From Tetrahymena elliotti 4EA (lineage: Eukaryota; Ciliophora; Oligohymenophorea; Hymenostomatida; Tetrahymenidae): 64,000 bases of DNA. This document shows positions 38,494 to 51,400 of the stretch, one piece after another (the stretch's first letter is position 1; each line of letters begins with the position of its first letter). Below the pieces are notes generated by a model. The model was not told the origin of the DNA. It ran no database searches and saw nothing but the letters and a program-made list of their open reading frames with translations. The stretch covers positions 124,001-188,000 of the forward strand of contig JH720301.1 in assembly GCA_000231825.2 (NCBI GenBank). The letters are read 5' to 3'. Position numbers and translations under genes: made by a program.

Positions 38494-39359
38494 ACTAAAT
38501 GTCTTGCTTTAACTAGATTCTGCTTTATAAATGATTGAATTATTTTTATTTATCTTCCTTGGTTTGACTAATTTCTCACAAAATAAAGAAATATTATTCA
38601 AAATATGAATCAATCTAAACAAATTAACAATTTAATTTACATCAAAACCAATAAATAGAATAGATATCAAATCTTACCAAAAAACCCACTAAAAAACAAC
38701 TTTTTTTAATTTTTTAGAATCTTAACAAAATTATTTTTCTATACAATTTTAGAATATTTCAATAAAAAATAAACATATTTAAAGAAATATCTAAAAAATT
38801 GATCAAACTTTTTTTATATTTTTTAAAAACTTTTAAATATTAATATAATCTCATCAAAAATATATTTTAAAAAGAATAAAAAACAAAATTCAAAATTTAG
38901 CAAAATTAAATAAAAATGTTTCATTTAAATAACTTCAAAAGATTTCTAAAATATGAAATTTAATTACTTGAATCTGATTAGATCGATTGAAATGATGAAA
39001 ATTTTAATTTTTTGAATTTTTACCAATGAATTTTTATAAATTTAAAATAATTGTGTAATAGACATTAAATGGCTATTTTAAGTTACAAAAGAAGTTTTTA
39101 AACTATATTTTTTTTAGTTAAAATTTGTTATTAATAAAATAGGATCCTCACTAATTTTAGATAATATTAGTAATTAAATAATATTATAATTTTAAATTTC
39201 TAATAAAAACACAATTTTAATTGAATCATAATATTAAGAAAATTAATTTTGTTATTAAAGATAGACAAATAAATATGAAATAAATAGTTAGTTAGGGAGA
39301 TAAATAAATACATTTAAATTTTTTACATTAAAATAAATTAAGTTTTTATGAGTTTGTTT
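38494..39359. other. AT-rich intergenic region
   Basis: About 870 bp between two minus-strand genes, with long A and T runs. It includes the promoter of the pseudokinase gene and the 3' flank of the small Cys-rich gene. I see no gene in it. Confidence 0.5.
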
Positions 39360-39665
39360 TCAAATAGAATCAGAAGTGATTCTCCATTCTTTTAATCCAG
39401 ATTTTGCTTAAGTTTAAATAAAAGACGCAGATTCTTTAATGAATTTATCTCTATTTTTACCACAACCACAATCACCTCCATACCCTTTACAGCTATAGAG
39501 AGGCTTATATCCAGTATTCTTTTTGAAATTCCAAGAGCTCCATTTATCTTTCATAAATTTATCACCAAGTTGATTTAAAATTTTACAGGTTTTATTCTTT
39601 AATTAAAGATTTCTGCAATATTATTATTTGCCAGTGGGCTTTTCTATATAAGAGTAGTCTTCCAT
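39360..39665 (-). CDS. Small Cys/Gly-motif protein, 101 residues, unknown
   Basis: A single-exon ORF that starts M-E-D-Y-S-Y-I-E-K-P at 39665-39663 and stops at TGA 39362-39360. I do not recognise the family. It is hydrophilic and basic, with no signal peptide or membrane segment. The centre has C-K-G-Y-G-G-D-C-G-C-G-K (CX5CXC). Two more Cys occur near residues 17 and 27, so it could bind a metal. Charged and aromatic residues are spread throughout (W-S-S-W-N-F, K-E-W-R-I), which is unlike random AT-rich sequence and marks it as a real gene. It uses codons less AT-biased than its neighbours, which suggests strong expression. Confidence 0.75.
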
Positions 39666-41000
39666 TTTTATATTTATTTATTTGATTGTTGATTTTTTAT
39701 ATTTTTTTTTATTAATTAATTATTTTTATGAAAGACAGGGAATAATCCAAATTTTAACCTAAAAATTAAATACTATCTGCTTTAATTTAATGCAAACTTT
39801 CTTTTAAATTAAAAATATAGACACTTTTATTGAAATAAATGTATCTACTTTTAAAATTTTTTTCTGCTGGGTAATTATTTTCTTGTCAGATAGAGTTATA
39901 TTTTGATAAAAGAAAAGATGCTTTTATTTAAAAATTTTAATTCCAAATTTAATCACTTTCTAATTAATTTTATCTTGTTCAGTTTTTTAACTGCTGTTTC
40001 AGATTTTTTTAAAATCTTTGTATAAATACTTAAATAAATAATTATCAAATAAATTGTATTAATTTTTAGAAACCATCCAAAAAAAGAAAAAAAAATTTAT
40101 TTCATTTTTATAAATAATTTGGGCTATTATTTTATTTTAGAATATTTGAATTATTTTTTATAATATTATCAAAAGTTTCTCTTTTTTTAATACTGCTGTC
40201 CACAAAATCATTTTTCTTTCGTCTCTCATAGATATTGAATAAAATAATTACCTATTTAATTTTAAGATTTCATTTTAATTTTTTTGAGATAACCTCCTGT
40301 TAAAGTATAACAAACATAAAATGGATGGATTTACTAACAATCCTATAAATACTCTTTTTACATAACAAATATAAATTATTTAATAATATATATCTAGAAG
40401 TTATAATAATAAAACTCTAATTTTTGAGGTAAATATGTAAGCATCTTAAATCAGAATTTTGAATAATTTTATAAATATTAGTGAAGAGTAGATATAATTT
40501 AAATTAAATTTTAATCAATAATAATACTAATTTGTAATTAAGATTTTTTTGTGATAATTTATGATAAAATGACTATTCACATATTAGATAAGCAATACAC
40601 TATACAATCTCAATCTTAATTTTCAATAATTTGATAATTATCTTTTTTAAAAAGATTAAATGATTATTTTATGAGTTATTTATAAATAAATAATAAACTG
40701 ATATTTATCAGTTTTTTTTGGCTAAATTTGCAACTTTCATTGTCATATTTAACAAGTTCCTAATTAATTTCTATCTAATTTTTCTTTAAAACGTTGCAGA
40801 CACATTATTTTTAAAAAATAATAATAATCTAATTAACAAATACTTTATCAGAACTAAATAATTTTCACATTTCTCCTGATTATAAATTTCCTAATAAAAT
40901 AATGTTAATATAAATAAACATTTTTTTAATTAAAAATAAATATACTATTCGTGCATAGCTCTTTAGAAATAAATTTAGCATTAAGAGATTGCGATTTTAT
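39666..41000. other. Intergenic region containing one weak small ORF
   Basis: About 1.3 kb between two small minus-strand genes. The only coding candidate is the plus-strand ORF at 40321-40554, listed separately. The rest is AT-rich with no visible motif. Confidence 0.4.
40321..40554 (+). CDS. Possible small protein, 77 residues, unknown
   Basis: An ATG-to-TGA frame (M-D-G-F-T-N-N-P to V-I-K-I-F-L) using TAA/TAG as Gln. Its composition (Gln, Asn, Ile, a few Glu) is compatible with a ciliate protein but also with AT-rich noncoding DNA. It has no known motif. I list it because it starts with a good A-rich context (AAAATG) and has mixed polar residues early. Confidence 0.3.
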
Positions 41001-41339
41001 TCAAGGCTTTTCATCTTCGATTGCAATAACTTCTAGCTATTATCCAAGCTCAGAAATAATCTACTTTTATTAGAAGAATCTATTTCTTCTATCCTATTAT
41101 ATTTGAGTAGGTTGATTCATTTTTCTTTCTGTCTACTTATGTCTAAGATATTATTTTTCCTACTCTCCTAATTGTAGAGAAATTAAATCTTCAATTTAAT
41201 TCAAATCTCTAGATTTTATTAAATAAGTTTTTTCTTTTTGGTCAAAAAATATTTTCCATTAACCTAATTTGGTTAAACATTTAATTCTTTGATAGTTTTG
41301 GTTTGCTTTATCTTAGTTTTAATGTCCAAAAGTACTCAT
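41001..41339 (-). CDS. Small hydrophilic protein, 112 residues, unknown
   Basis: A single-exon ORF that starts M-S-T-F-G-H-Q-N at 41339-41337 and stops at TGA 41003-41001. It is rich in Gln, Lys, Arg, Glu and Asp. The middle reads L-G-Q-W-K-I-F-F-D-Q-K-E-K-T-Y and the end I-S-E-L-G-Q-Q-L-E-V-I. It probably forms a helix or short coiled coil and has no membrane segment. The dense charge pattern and absence of TGA make it a convincing gene, but I cannot name it. It is divergent from the Rab2-like gene, with about 750 bp between the starts. Confidence 0.65.
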
Positions 41340-42093
41340 TTTTTGCAAATTTTACTATAAAACTACTTTTTTTTACTAAGAATATTAATTAATAAAATTG
41401 ATTGATTAACATGAAAATATTGTTTATAACAAACCAAAAGAATACCCTAGTTTATAAATCTTACTTAATACTAATAGACTCTTTAATATATAGTAGATTC
41501 AGGTTTCTATACTAATAAATCAAAAATATAAATATTAAATAGATGCTATAATCTATTAATTATTTTTTTTGAATGAATTCCTAATTTTAATCCAACAAAT
41601 TATTAACATAAATTTAAACAAAAAATCATTTTTTTAAATTTATTCTTACTTTTTGTTTCAGATTATTTTAATTTTTGATTGAGAATTATTTATTCATAAA
41701 ATTTATTTTCTTATTTAAATTTTAAAATAATTTTTATCTATCTTTAGAAATTTTAACATTTTATATTATTTTTCTGCAAAAAATTATTTTATTGGTGAAT
41801 TCTGAAAATCGTAATATTAATAAAGGAATTTTCTCACATTTAGTTGCTTATAAAATCAAATCTTTTATCTATCTGATAAGAAATGACATTCAATTAAATG
41901 GTGTGCGAATATATTCTGAAAACAAGTGATTTAACAAATCGACAGAAAAACAGATAATAAAAGCTAATTAAAGGATTAATTAAATTTACTAATTTTATAA
42001 AAAACCTTAAATTAACAAATATAGCTAATAAAATATAAGTTGAAACTAATAGTAGCATAGATTTTAAACATAATTATTATATAGATTTGATAG
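41340..42093. other. Divergent promoter region
   Basis: Separates the 112-residue gene (minus) and the Rab2-like gene (plus). AT-rich; no further gene seen. Confidence 0.5.
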
Positions 42094-43167
42094 ATGAGTT
42101 CATATTATTATTTGTTTAAATTTATTGTCATTGGCGATTCAGGTAAAACTTGCTTTTCTTTTCATTTTTTAAACAAAACTTCTAACTAAGTATGCTCATC
42201 AAGTCAATTTATTATTAGGTGTTGGAAAATCATGTTTAGTTCTCTAATTTACAGAAAATAAAATTAGAAAAAACCATGATGTAACAATTGGAGTAGAATT
42301 TGGTGTAAAAATTGTTTAAATTGATGGGAAAAATATTAAGCTATAAATATGGGATACAGTAAATATTATTTATTTGGATGATTATATAAAGTTTGTTTTT
42401 ATTTATTTAAATATTTTTCATTTATAAATAATATAGGCTGGGTAAGAAAATTTTAGGTCTCTTACAAGATCTTACTATAGAACTGCTATAGGAGCTATAC
42501 TAGTTTATGATATATCGAGGTAGAATATTAGCATATTAATAATTTTTATTCTTGGAACACTAAAATTGAAAAAAATATTTTAAATATAAAAGGAGAGATA
42601 GTTTTTTGCACATAAATGACTGGATAAAAGAAATGAAATCAAATGGTAATCCAAACATGGTTGTTTTGTTAATAGGAAATAAAATAGATAAAGAAGCTCA
42701 GTAAAATATTTAGAAAAAATAATTTTAAAATTGAAATAAATACATTAATAAAACAGGAGATAAGTTTAAACTGAGGAGGGATAAGCAGTAGCAAATGAAA
42801 ATGGTTTTTTGTTTTTTGAAACATCAGCTAAAGATTCTATAAAAGTAGATGAGGTAGAATAATTAATTTTCATATTAAATTTTAAAGGAGTTGATTTTAT
42901 TATTTTTAACAACAAAAGTCCTTCACTAAACTAGCTGAAAAAATTACAAGAAATGTTGATTCTGGAGAAATACCCATAGGAGATGTAAAAAAGATTTAAA
43001 TTCTACAAATATATTTTTTTAAAATTATTATTAAATGATAGAACTAAACAATTAAAATTGGAGCTGAATACTCCTTTTATTCTAATAGAACTAAGGATTA
43101 AACTGACGATTATTAAAATGTTAGTTTAAGTTAAGGTCAAAAAAGCTTAAGCAAATCATGCTGCTGA
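42094..43167 (+). CDS. Rab2-like small GTPase
   Basis: A Ras-superfamily GTPase of the Rab family. Rab2 controls ER-Golgi and Golgi-to-lysosome traffic. Six introns (42143-42218, 42359-42436, 42520-42595, 42701-42756, 42854-42918, 42985-43041) leave 666 nt, giving 221 residues. Motifs: G-D-S-G-V-G-K-S (P-loop, its last Gly codon split by intron 1), T-I-G-V-E-F-G (switch I), W-D-T-A-G-Q-E (switch II, Gln kept), G-N-K-I-D (usual N-K-x-D), and E-T-S-A-K. Rab2-type features are Y-L-F-K-F-I-V-I-G-D, V-E-F-G, the intron-flanked R-S-Y-Y-R and I-K-I-G in the tail. The protein ends K-S-C-C, a double-geranylgeranylation signal. One switch residue is Thr (Y-Y-R-T-A) where Rab2 has Gly, so a divergent Rab2 or Rab4/14 relative is also possible. 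Confidence 0.93.
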
Positions 43168-43577
43168 TAAAAAATTTAAAACACTAGCAATAATATTTAA
43201 AAAATATGAAATTTAAAAATAAATAATTAACTATTCTAATCAACCTAATAAATTAAGTTATGAATGAATGGCTTTTTCTTAAAATTAAAAATTTAATAAT
43301 TTAAAATTGTTTTCTTTTTACTATATAATATGATTCTATTTACTTTTATTGTATTGATAATTAATAATTTTTATTATAAATATAATAAACAATCCAAATT
43401 CATGTTAGATTAATAAATAATTCAATTGCTATATTTTTAAAGTCTTGCCTTGAATTAAAAAATGTTTTTTATTTTTAAAAATAAATAAAACAATTTTTAT
43501 AAATTTATTACTCTAATTAAAATAATGAAAAAACACAACATACAAATAATAATTAAATATTTTAATATAATTAAATT
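43168..43577. other. Convergent intergenic region
   Basis: 3' flanks of the Rab2-like gene and the minus-strand coiled-coil gene; nothing else seen. Confidence 0.5.
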
Positions 43578-45159
43578 TCATAGATCATCTTTCTTCTGTA
43601 AGAAATATGCTCTTCTTTTATAATCATTTAACTTATCATAAGACACTTTAAGGATTTTATTGTTGGTAGTATATTCTAAATGACTTTATAATAATTGCTA
43701 ATTCTTTAATTCCTAAGTAAGATTTTATTTAGAAAAGTATAATTGAAATTTAGAGTATGTAATAAAATAATTTAGTTACTTAAATTTGCTTTATCTTATC
43801 ATAATTAGATAACACTTTAATTATTTAATCATCAACATTTAATTTAGAAGGTGAATTTTAAAGTTTTACAGGCGAATTCTAATTATTTTAGAAAATGTAT
43901 TGAATAATATTTAAGGAAGACTTTAAACTTACAAATTTTTGATTCAAAACTTTAACACGTTAAAGTTAGTTTTCCCTTAATTTTTGCCAGTTACTTTGGA
44001 GGGATATATTTTTTTCTTTGTGCTCTTACTTTTATTTCTCTAAAATGATTTAATTGGCCTTCTCTTTAATCATCTTTATAAAATAAATGTATAAACTTAA
44101 CTCATATAAATAGATTATTAACTACATTTGTCATGTTTATCTTTTCTAGCTTTTCAGTCATTTTTGCTAGCATCTCATTCTAGTGTTTCTGTAAATTTTT
44201 TTCATGTGCATTTAAATTTTACTCCAACTTTATTAATTAACATTTTTTTTCAATAAAATTAAAATAATAATCATATCATTTACAATTTATTCAACTTTAG
44301 CTGCTGTTTAAGTTTTTTAAGCTAGTATAATATCTCTTTTTTACTTTCCTTGATCTAATTTTTCAGTCAATTATTGATATTTTTTATTTGATTCCTCAAG
44401 CTAATTATCAAATTTTTATTTTTTATATGATTCTCTTTCTTGCATTTATGATTAATGCCTTGTTGAAGACGTTAAAAAGAAGGATTTTTCTCTAGATTCC
44501 ATAAACTAACTCATATCATCTTAATAAGATTTAATATTTTTAGCTTTTTCTCTACTTTCTTATTTAATGTCCTAAAAATAAAATTAACATATAAACAAAA
44601 TTATAATTTATTTGTATATGCTTACTATTTTATGCTTTTGTTGAGTTTAATTAACATGATTATTGTGCTCTGAAATTTTTTTGACTTTAGTTTCAATTTT
44701 TTTAGCCTTCAATTCCGTTGTCTTATTTAGATTCATATCTAATTAGTAAAGTTTTGTTTCTCTAAATTGCTCAAATTCATTAACTTTCATTCTTTATTAA
44801 ACTTACATCATCTATTTCTTTTTCAGATTATTCTCAAATTTATCATATTAATCTATAATTATTTTATTTTTATGAGGTTTCCATTTAAATTGATTTTAAA
44901 TCAAGTGCTAAATACCTTAAATTTTTATTATTAAATTTTATCTGTAGTGGTTTGGTAGTCTATTAGGAGTTTCTTATAAACCTTTTTTGTAATAATAATG
45001 ATTGATAATTTTGATTGAAGTTTTATAATATTATTTACTTTAAACAAAACTCTTAGGAGTTTAGTAATATTCATAATCATAATAATTTGCCACACTTAAA
45101 TCTAAAAAATTTTTTTGTGGGCTAACTTTAGAGGATACGCTTCTTGTGCTCCTAGACAT
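43578..45159 (-). CDS. Coiled-coil protein, unknown
   Basis: It starts M-S-R-S-T-R-S-V-S-S at 45159-45157 and stops at TGA 43580-43578. The N-terminus is Ser/Tyr-rich. From about 44860 to 43990 almost the whole protein is Lys/Glu/Gln-rich heptad sequence (for example E-L-K-A-K-K-I-E-T-K-V-K-K-I and K-L-D-Q-G-K-Q-K-R-D-I). It ends with a mixed segment, D-Y-K-R-R-A-Y-F-L-Q-K-K-D-D-L. Six or so short introns are needed, including one near 43792-43728 that selects this ending. It has no membrane segment or catalytic motif. It is probably a structural protein of cortex or basal bodies, which is an inference from composition only. Confidence 0.7.
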
Positions 45160-46002
45160 TCTTAGGAATATGTTACTTTTACACCTTAAGTTAGTTTATA
45201 TTTCAAATTTTTTACTATAATAAAGTATTCTTGTTATTAATTTACAATTACTTAATTAGTTGATCTTTAAGTTTATAATAAATATTTTGTGTTTAAAGTT
45301 TTGTAACAATAAAAAGAAAATTGAATATTAGCCATGAACTTATTCTGCCAAAATATTTAATTATTTTACTAATATATATACAATTTGGTAATACAATTTT
45401 AATCTCTCTTTCTGTCTCTTAATAAAAATAAATTCTATTAAAAATATTTAATAATATATTTATTCTTCTATGTCAAATATTTTCAAAAAAGTTTTAGTTT
45501 TTAAATCTAAATTTTTTATTCTTTTTTAAACATCAAAAAATATAATAATTTAAAAGATATAATTACAGGATTACTCTTAAGCTTAAGAATTTAATTATTT
45601 AAGGTTCTTAGTCAAAATAAGTTTTAAATATCTTTATTTTAATTTAATACATGATAATGTATCTATCAGATTAATTGCTCTTTGCCAAATAAAAAAAGAA
45701 AAGTTTTAGTTTAAAATCAAAATATTTTTTTCTTCTTCTTTTGTAAAATTGAAATATGTTATTTGCTAACTAATAAGAAATTTTAGTTCCTATTTTTTGT
45801 AAAAAATAAATAATTTTTTTTGTTTTTTTATTTTCCTTATAAATTTTAATAAATATTTCACTTTTCTTTTCCTTTTTGAATAAATATTTTTAATTTAAAA
45901 TTTATTGATATTTGTTGATAATAGAATATCCATTATTTAAATTTTATAAAAATAAATTTACAATTTTAATTTTATTATACTTTTTGTCATGTGTTTGTTT
46001 AT
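45160..46002. other. AT-rich intergenic region
   Basis: About 840 bp between two minus-strand genes, with many T runs. I see no gene or RNA in it. Confidence 0.5.
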
Positions 46003-48207
46003 TCATTCAAATAAAATTAAATTTGAGCTATTATTAAATATTTATATGAATTGTTCTACAATTTATAACGTTGAAGCTCTTAGAGAATCTTTTGAAATAT
46101 ACTTTTTTAGTATGAATGGGGCATATCTATCTGAATCAAATACTATAAATGCTTGTAGGTAATCATGGAGTTCAGAGCTTTAATAAATAAATACCTCATC
46201 AGTATCATAGAATATTGTAGAAATATTTAAATAATTGATAAATTTTAATGCTTCTTTTATTGTATTTAACGAACTTTTACATCTAGAATATCCATCACAT
46301 TAAAGTATGATTTAAACTCTACTCTTAAATATTTTAATTTAATCCAAAGATTGAAGCTTAAAATATTTATACTGGACATACTCTAATTTTGCTTTTACCT
46401 ATTCTATATATTTATCAATCTTGGGTAAGTATGGTATGTTGTAGATTGATGAAGATAAATATGTTTTATTATCAACTTCTACTATTTGCTCCATACCTGC
46501 ACCTAACTTGCTCAATAATTGCTTTGATGGTTGGCTTACTTAAACAAAGTGAACCTTATTAAAATTTTGTTAGCTTAGCACTTTGTAGACCAAAGGTATT
46601 TAGTTTCCAAAATAAAAAATACAAATGAAGTCATTATCAAAAGCTTCATTACACAATTTTTTAGATTCTTCATTATTCATCTCTTTTATAGCATTCCTAT
46701 CTTGCAAATGAATATAGTTCTCAATTAACTCATAAATTTAAACTATTTCAAGATTATTCTATATCAATATAGGACTATCTCCTGTTAGCTAGCTCTCAAA
46801 TATCACAAATGGCAAATAGTGAGTTCTAAAAGTCTATCTTGCCCAAATAGTACATTCTTTTGATTTACAATCAACTTCTCTGAAACTAAATATATTATTT
46901 TCAACTTTTAAAGAGTTTATTAGCTCTTGCCACATATCAAACTTTTCATAACCTTTAAATAATGTGAATCTATTATAAATTTATTAATTAAGACTGTCAT
47001 CAGAGCTTAAATTACTTACATATTCCTCAAAGAAAAATTCTTCTTCCTTATTTTAAGCTTATTCTTAATTTTGTAAAGTATTTTGATTTTCTTCTTTAGT
47101 TATATCAAAATAACTCTCTTTAACCCATTTACTTGAGGGCATTTAATTGATATCAAAAGTTATTTGAGAACCTAATAAATTATTATCTTATTGAGTATTC
47201 AATATATTATTTGAACTGGATCTAGAAATTAATTGAGATTTACTCTCAGCATTATTCCAAAAATAATCTTAAGTTATATTCCAATCCTACTGAAGCATTT
47301 GTTTTTGTTTCTACTATTATTATTTATCATAAAGATTTGTGCAATCCTTACAATAGCTTGAAAAGAATTAATATTTATTAGTGAAAGATTCATCGGTAAT
47401 ATTTGGTAAACTTATATTTGTATTATTTCTGATAAAATTTAGAACAGAATAAAAGCTGGAGTAATCTGTACAGTTAATCACTTTTCCTTAAATCACCAAA
47501 TGAAAAGATGGGAGAGAATCAGGATCTTTTAAAAAATTTTGTCTTACTTGAGTCATTTTATGAGGAATCCACACAAATTTAAGTTTTTTCCAAAAGTAAG
47601 AAGTAAAACTTCTGTAAAAAATAGTTGATCTATTGAAATCAGAAAAATATAAAAAGGTTGGCATTTAATTTTAAGCAAGAATATTGTTCATCTAATTTTA
47701 ATTTTTGACTTCCTCTCCATAATTTGAAGTTAATTCAAAAATAAAATCTCTCACTTAGTCTACATTGAATTCTCCAGAAAATTTGGAATATCTATTAGGA
47801 AATTCAACATATTCATTAGCTCCTACTTAAATATCAACTGGTGAAAACAAAAACAATTCTGGTTATATCATTGTTAATTACTTAAAACAAGTTTTATTAA
47901 TGATAGCTTTCAAAGTATTATTTTAAGCTTTCTCATTAAGTAAGTTCCTAGGAATCATATCGCAATAGATGATGTAAAATTTCAAAAAGTATTTTCCGCT
48001 ATGATCTAGCTATTTAATAACTCTCTCAGCATTTAAGCATTTTGGACAATTGTTCTATTAAGAAATAAGAACTACAGCATTTATTTTAGTTGACCTCACA
48101 TTTTCTTCAATTATATCTAAATCTATTTACACTTAATAGCTAAATACTATTTAACTTACAACTAAAAGAATTAAAAAACCTTTTGTAATTTAATTTATTA
48201 TTTTCAT
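46003..48207 (-). CDS. Secretory-pathway protein with N-terminal thioredoxin-like domain
   Basis: A continuous frame of 734 residues, M-K-I-I-N-Q-I-T at 48207-48205 to TGA at 46005-46003, apparently without introns. Residues 1-23 form a good signal peptide (K-G-F-L-I-L-L-V-V-S-Q-I-V-F-S). A thioredoxin/PDI-like fold follows, with a strand then Q-N-C-P-K-C-L-N-A-E (CXXC near residue 51). A P-V-D-I element at about 110 sits near the cis-Pro region. Later pieces include C-K-D-C near 300, Gln/Asn-rich linkers, and a second half with alternating beta/alpha sequence. That half contains single Cys residues and may hold further degenerate thioredoxin folds (for example P-L-V-Y-K-V-L-S and L-Q-C-D-G-Y-S-R-C-K). 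I see no KDEL-type end and no transmembrane helix after the signal. It is likely ER-luminal or secreted; its substrate is unknown. Confidence 0.75.
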
Positions 48208-48335
48208 TTTAAATTATCTTCAAAAAAGATATTTTTTAGATGGAATTAAATTATATTAAATTTTATATTTCATAAAACAAACAAATATTTAGCGTATTTT
48301 AAGCTTTCTGTATTTTATGGTCAGTCATAAACTCT

Positions 48336-48407
48336 CAATCAGGAAATAATAATTATAATAATGTTAATAATAATAATTATATTTATTTATGATTGATTTT
48401 CTGATTG
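48336..48407. repeat. Imperfect inverted repeat in the divergent promoter
   Basis: CAATCAGGAAAT at 48336-48347 faces ATTTTCTGATTG at 48396-48407, 11 of 12 positions pairing, with an AT-rich 48-nt loop. It lies between the two divergent starts (48207 and 48464), so it could be a binding site, though chance is possible in such DNA. Confidence 0.4.
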
Positions 48408-48463
48408 CTTATTAAAAAAATTCAAATAATAATAAAACATAATTTTGAATAAATTTAATCTTT

Positions 48464-51400
48464 ATGGATATGGAAAATTATCAATAAAATTAGGTTGCAG
48501 ATATAACAACAGAAAGCAAATATTATTCATCAAAAGAAAACTTTAATGATAGTTAAGCTAATGAAGAATCTGAAAGCAATTTAAAACCTTTGAATATGTT
48601 CCAAGAAGATGAAGATTAAGAAGAGGAAGAAAAATTTTAGGAAGATAATGATAATGATGATGAATATGATGATGAAAAGATAATTTAAAGGTCTGAAAAT
48701 TCCTTTAATGAAAGATGTAATTCTTTTGAATAATTTAAAAAATAATAATTTTAGTTTTAAAATTCATTTGTAATAGTAAGTGATTATGAATTGGATGCCA
48801 ATGAGCACTTTGCTTCAGTTTATAATGATAGCAATTTAAATGAAAGCTAAGATGATTATAATGATAGAGATTTAAATAATAATAGCTACTTGAATTCAGT
48901 TTTACATATTTCTTAAGCTAAATAGGCAACTGATTTTAATACAAATTAGAAGTAAGTGAATTAATGTTTTTAAAGATAAAAATAAAATTATTCTTAATAT
49001 TAGCCAGCTATTGAATTCAGAAGATAGTTTTTTAAAAGATGTGATAAGAGAAAGTGAAGAGTTATAAAAGCAGTTAAGATATTTAGATAATTATTTGAAT
49101 TAAAATAAATCATAAAATCAATAAGATGATGATATTTAGTAGAATTAAGTTCAATAATAAATTTAAGGATTGAATAGTGTAGCTTAAAAAATAGATAGTA
49201 ATGGAGATAACTAATAAAATAAAAGGTAAATTATACGTCAAAATAAAACAAATGAAGCACCTAAGCATGGTCTAAAGAAATCAGATTCAAAAAGTAAATT
49301 GACTTAAGGGAAAAAATAATAGAAGTGTTCAAATACTGAAGCTTTAAAAAAGTAAACAACAAAATCTTCAAGTTAAAAAAAGGAGTTGAAAACAGCTTCT
49401 TTTTCAGACAATAAAAACCATATAGAAAACAACAAATTTGATAATAGAAACATATAGACTGAACCTTTTTAATCAACAGAAAGAAATGTTTAGAAAAGGA
49501 AAAAATGTTAGCATAGTATACATGAAAATAAAAAAATAAAATCAAGAAATACTTCTACAAGTTAACCACGTTCTCAAAGTAAAGGAAGACCCAAGAGTAA
49601 AAGCATTACTGCAGAAACTGCTCAAACAGCAAGTGAGAAAAGTAATAAAAATAAAAAAATGATCCCAAAAAGTAAAGAATCATCTGCAAATAGTAAGAAA
49701 TAAATTAATTAAACTTAACAAATTTAAGAAAATTAGCATAGTAAAGGTGATTAAAGTGATTAAAAATAGCACTATTAAATGAATCCACTGCTTATGATTT
49801 CTGATTTTGATGAAAATTTAAAAAATAGCTACTCAGAGTAGATTGTAATTAATATGTTGTAACAATTTATGATAAAAAATGATATCAACTCTTCATATGC
49901 TGTCAATGCTTAAAATGAAGAGAATTAAAATTATATAAATCAAAACAATAATTAACAAGACTATCAAAATGTATCCAACATTTCTACAAACCATTAATTT
50001 TTCCACAATGAATATTTGCAAGACCAAGTTCCAAATTTGGAAAATGAATCAGAATTTTTTGACCAAAGAGAAGGTTTCAATCATGAAGTATCTGATAATT
50101 ATTAACACTCAAGCTATTCTTAATTTTCTCATGTTTGTGATTCAGACGAAGAAAATAAATATTCTACTCACTTAAATTCTAACTATGATTCTTAACAAAA
50201 TAGAACAGATTAGCATGTAGATAACTATAATTCAACAGGGGATTTTTAATAGAAATATCTTAATTAGAATAATAACAATAAAAATAATTTATATGAAGTA
50301 AACTACTAAAATAACAATAGACTTAATAATTACTTTACAGAAAGCGATTAATAAAAAGCTAAAACCAATTATGCTTCAAAATAAATTGATTAAACTGAAT
50401 TTACATTTAATTCTACAAGAGGAGAAGAGAGAAATACAAATACATAGGCCAATAAAAGCACACAAAATAACACACCTAAAAATAGAGATGAATTTGTAAA
50501 TAAATTATTAATTTCTTCTAGCTCTGCAAGACTAAGGAATGGAGATTCTAATTCTTTGTGGGATTTAAGTTAAGGTAAAATATTGATTACTTTTTTAAAT
50601 AAAATATTAGAATTCTTAATACATTAATAATAAAGACAATGAATCAATTTTCAAAGATAATTAGATGAAGGTAGATGATCTTAAAATTTCTCAAAAAATC
50701 ATTGAAAAGAAAGCAACTAAAAAAACTAAAACAAACAGCACTCTTAATACTTAAACTAAAGTAAGTAAGTAACCCAAAAAAAAGAAAGATGTAAAAAAAA
50801 AAATATCAGGCAGTTAACACAGTATTAAAGAACTAAAAAGCAGCTAAACTACTCAAAGAAAAACAAAAGAGACTATAAATTCTAAAACAAGTTTAAATAA
50901 CTTTTAATCAGAGAAAAACTTTGAAACAGAAGCAAATTATTATTCAACAACATCAAATGAATAAAACATAGTTTAATAACTTGAGAAATAATTGTAAGAA
51001 AAAGACACCTTAATTGAATTATTAAGGGTAAAACTATTAATTAATTAATTAATCATTTTCATAATTTATATTTTGATTTAGTAATAAAATAACAGCCTAA
51101 AATAAAAATTACTCAATACTTAGAAGCAGAAGAGAGAATAAGCTCATTCAAGTGCTACTAATTATTCTTAGTAATAATAATAGAATGGGATAATTGAATA
51201 GCTTAGTATAGCAAAGAGACTATAAGAAACAAATAAAGTACTTATAGACAGAATTAAAGAATTAGATGCTAAAAAATAACAACAAGCCGTTATTATTGAA
51301 AATAAAAATGAATAATTTAAGATGTAAAATATTTTATTTGTTTTTTATTTTATTTTATTTATCAATACCTAAAAAAGCCTTAAACAGAAATATAGTGAAT

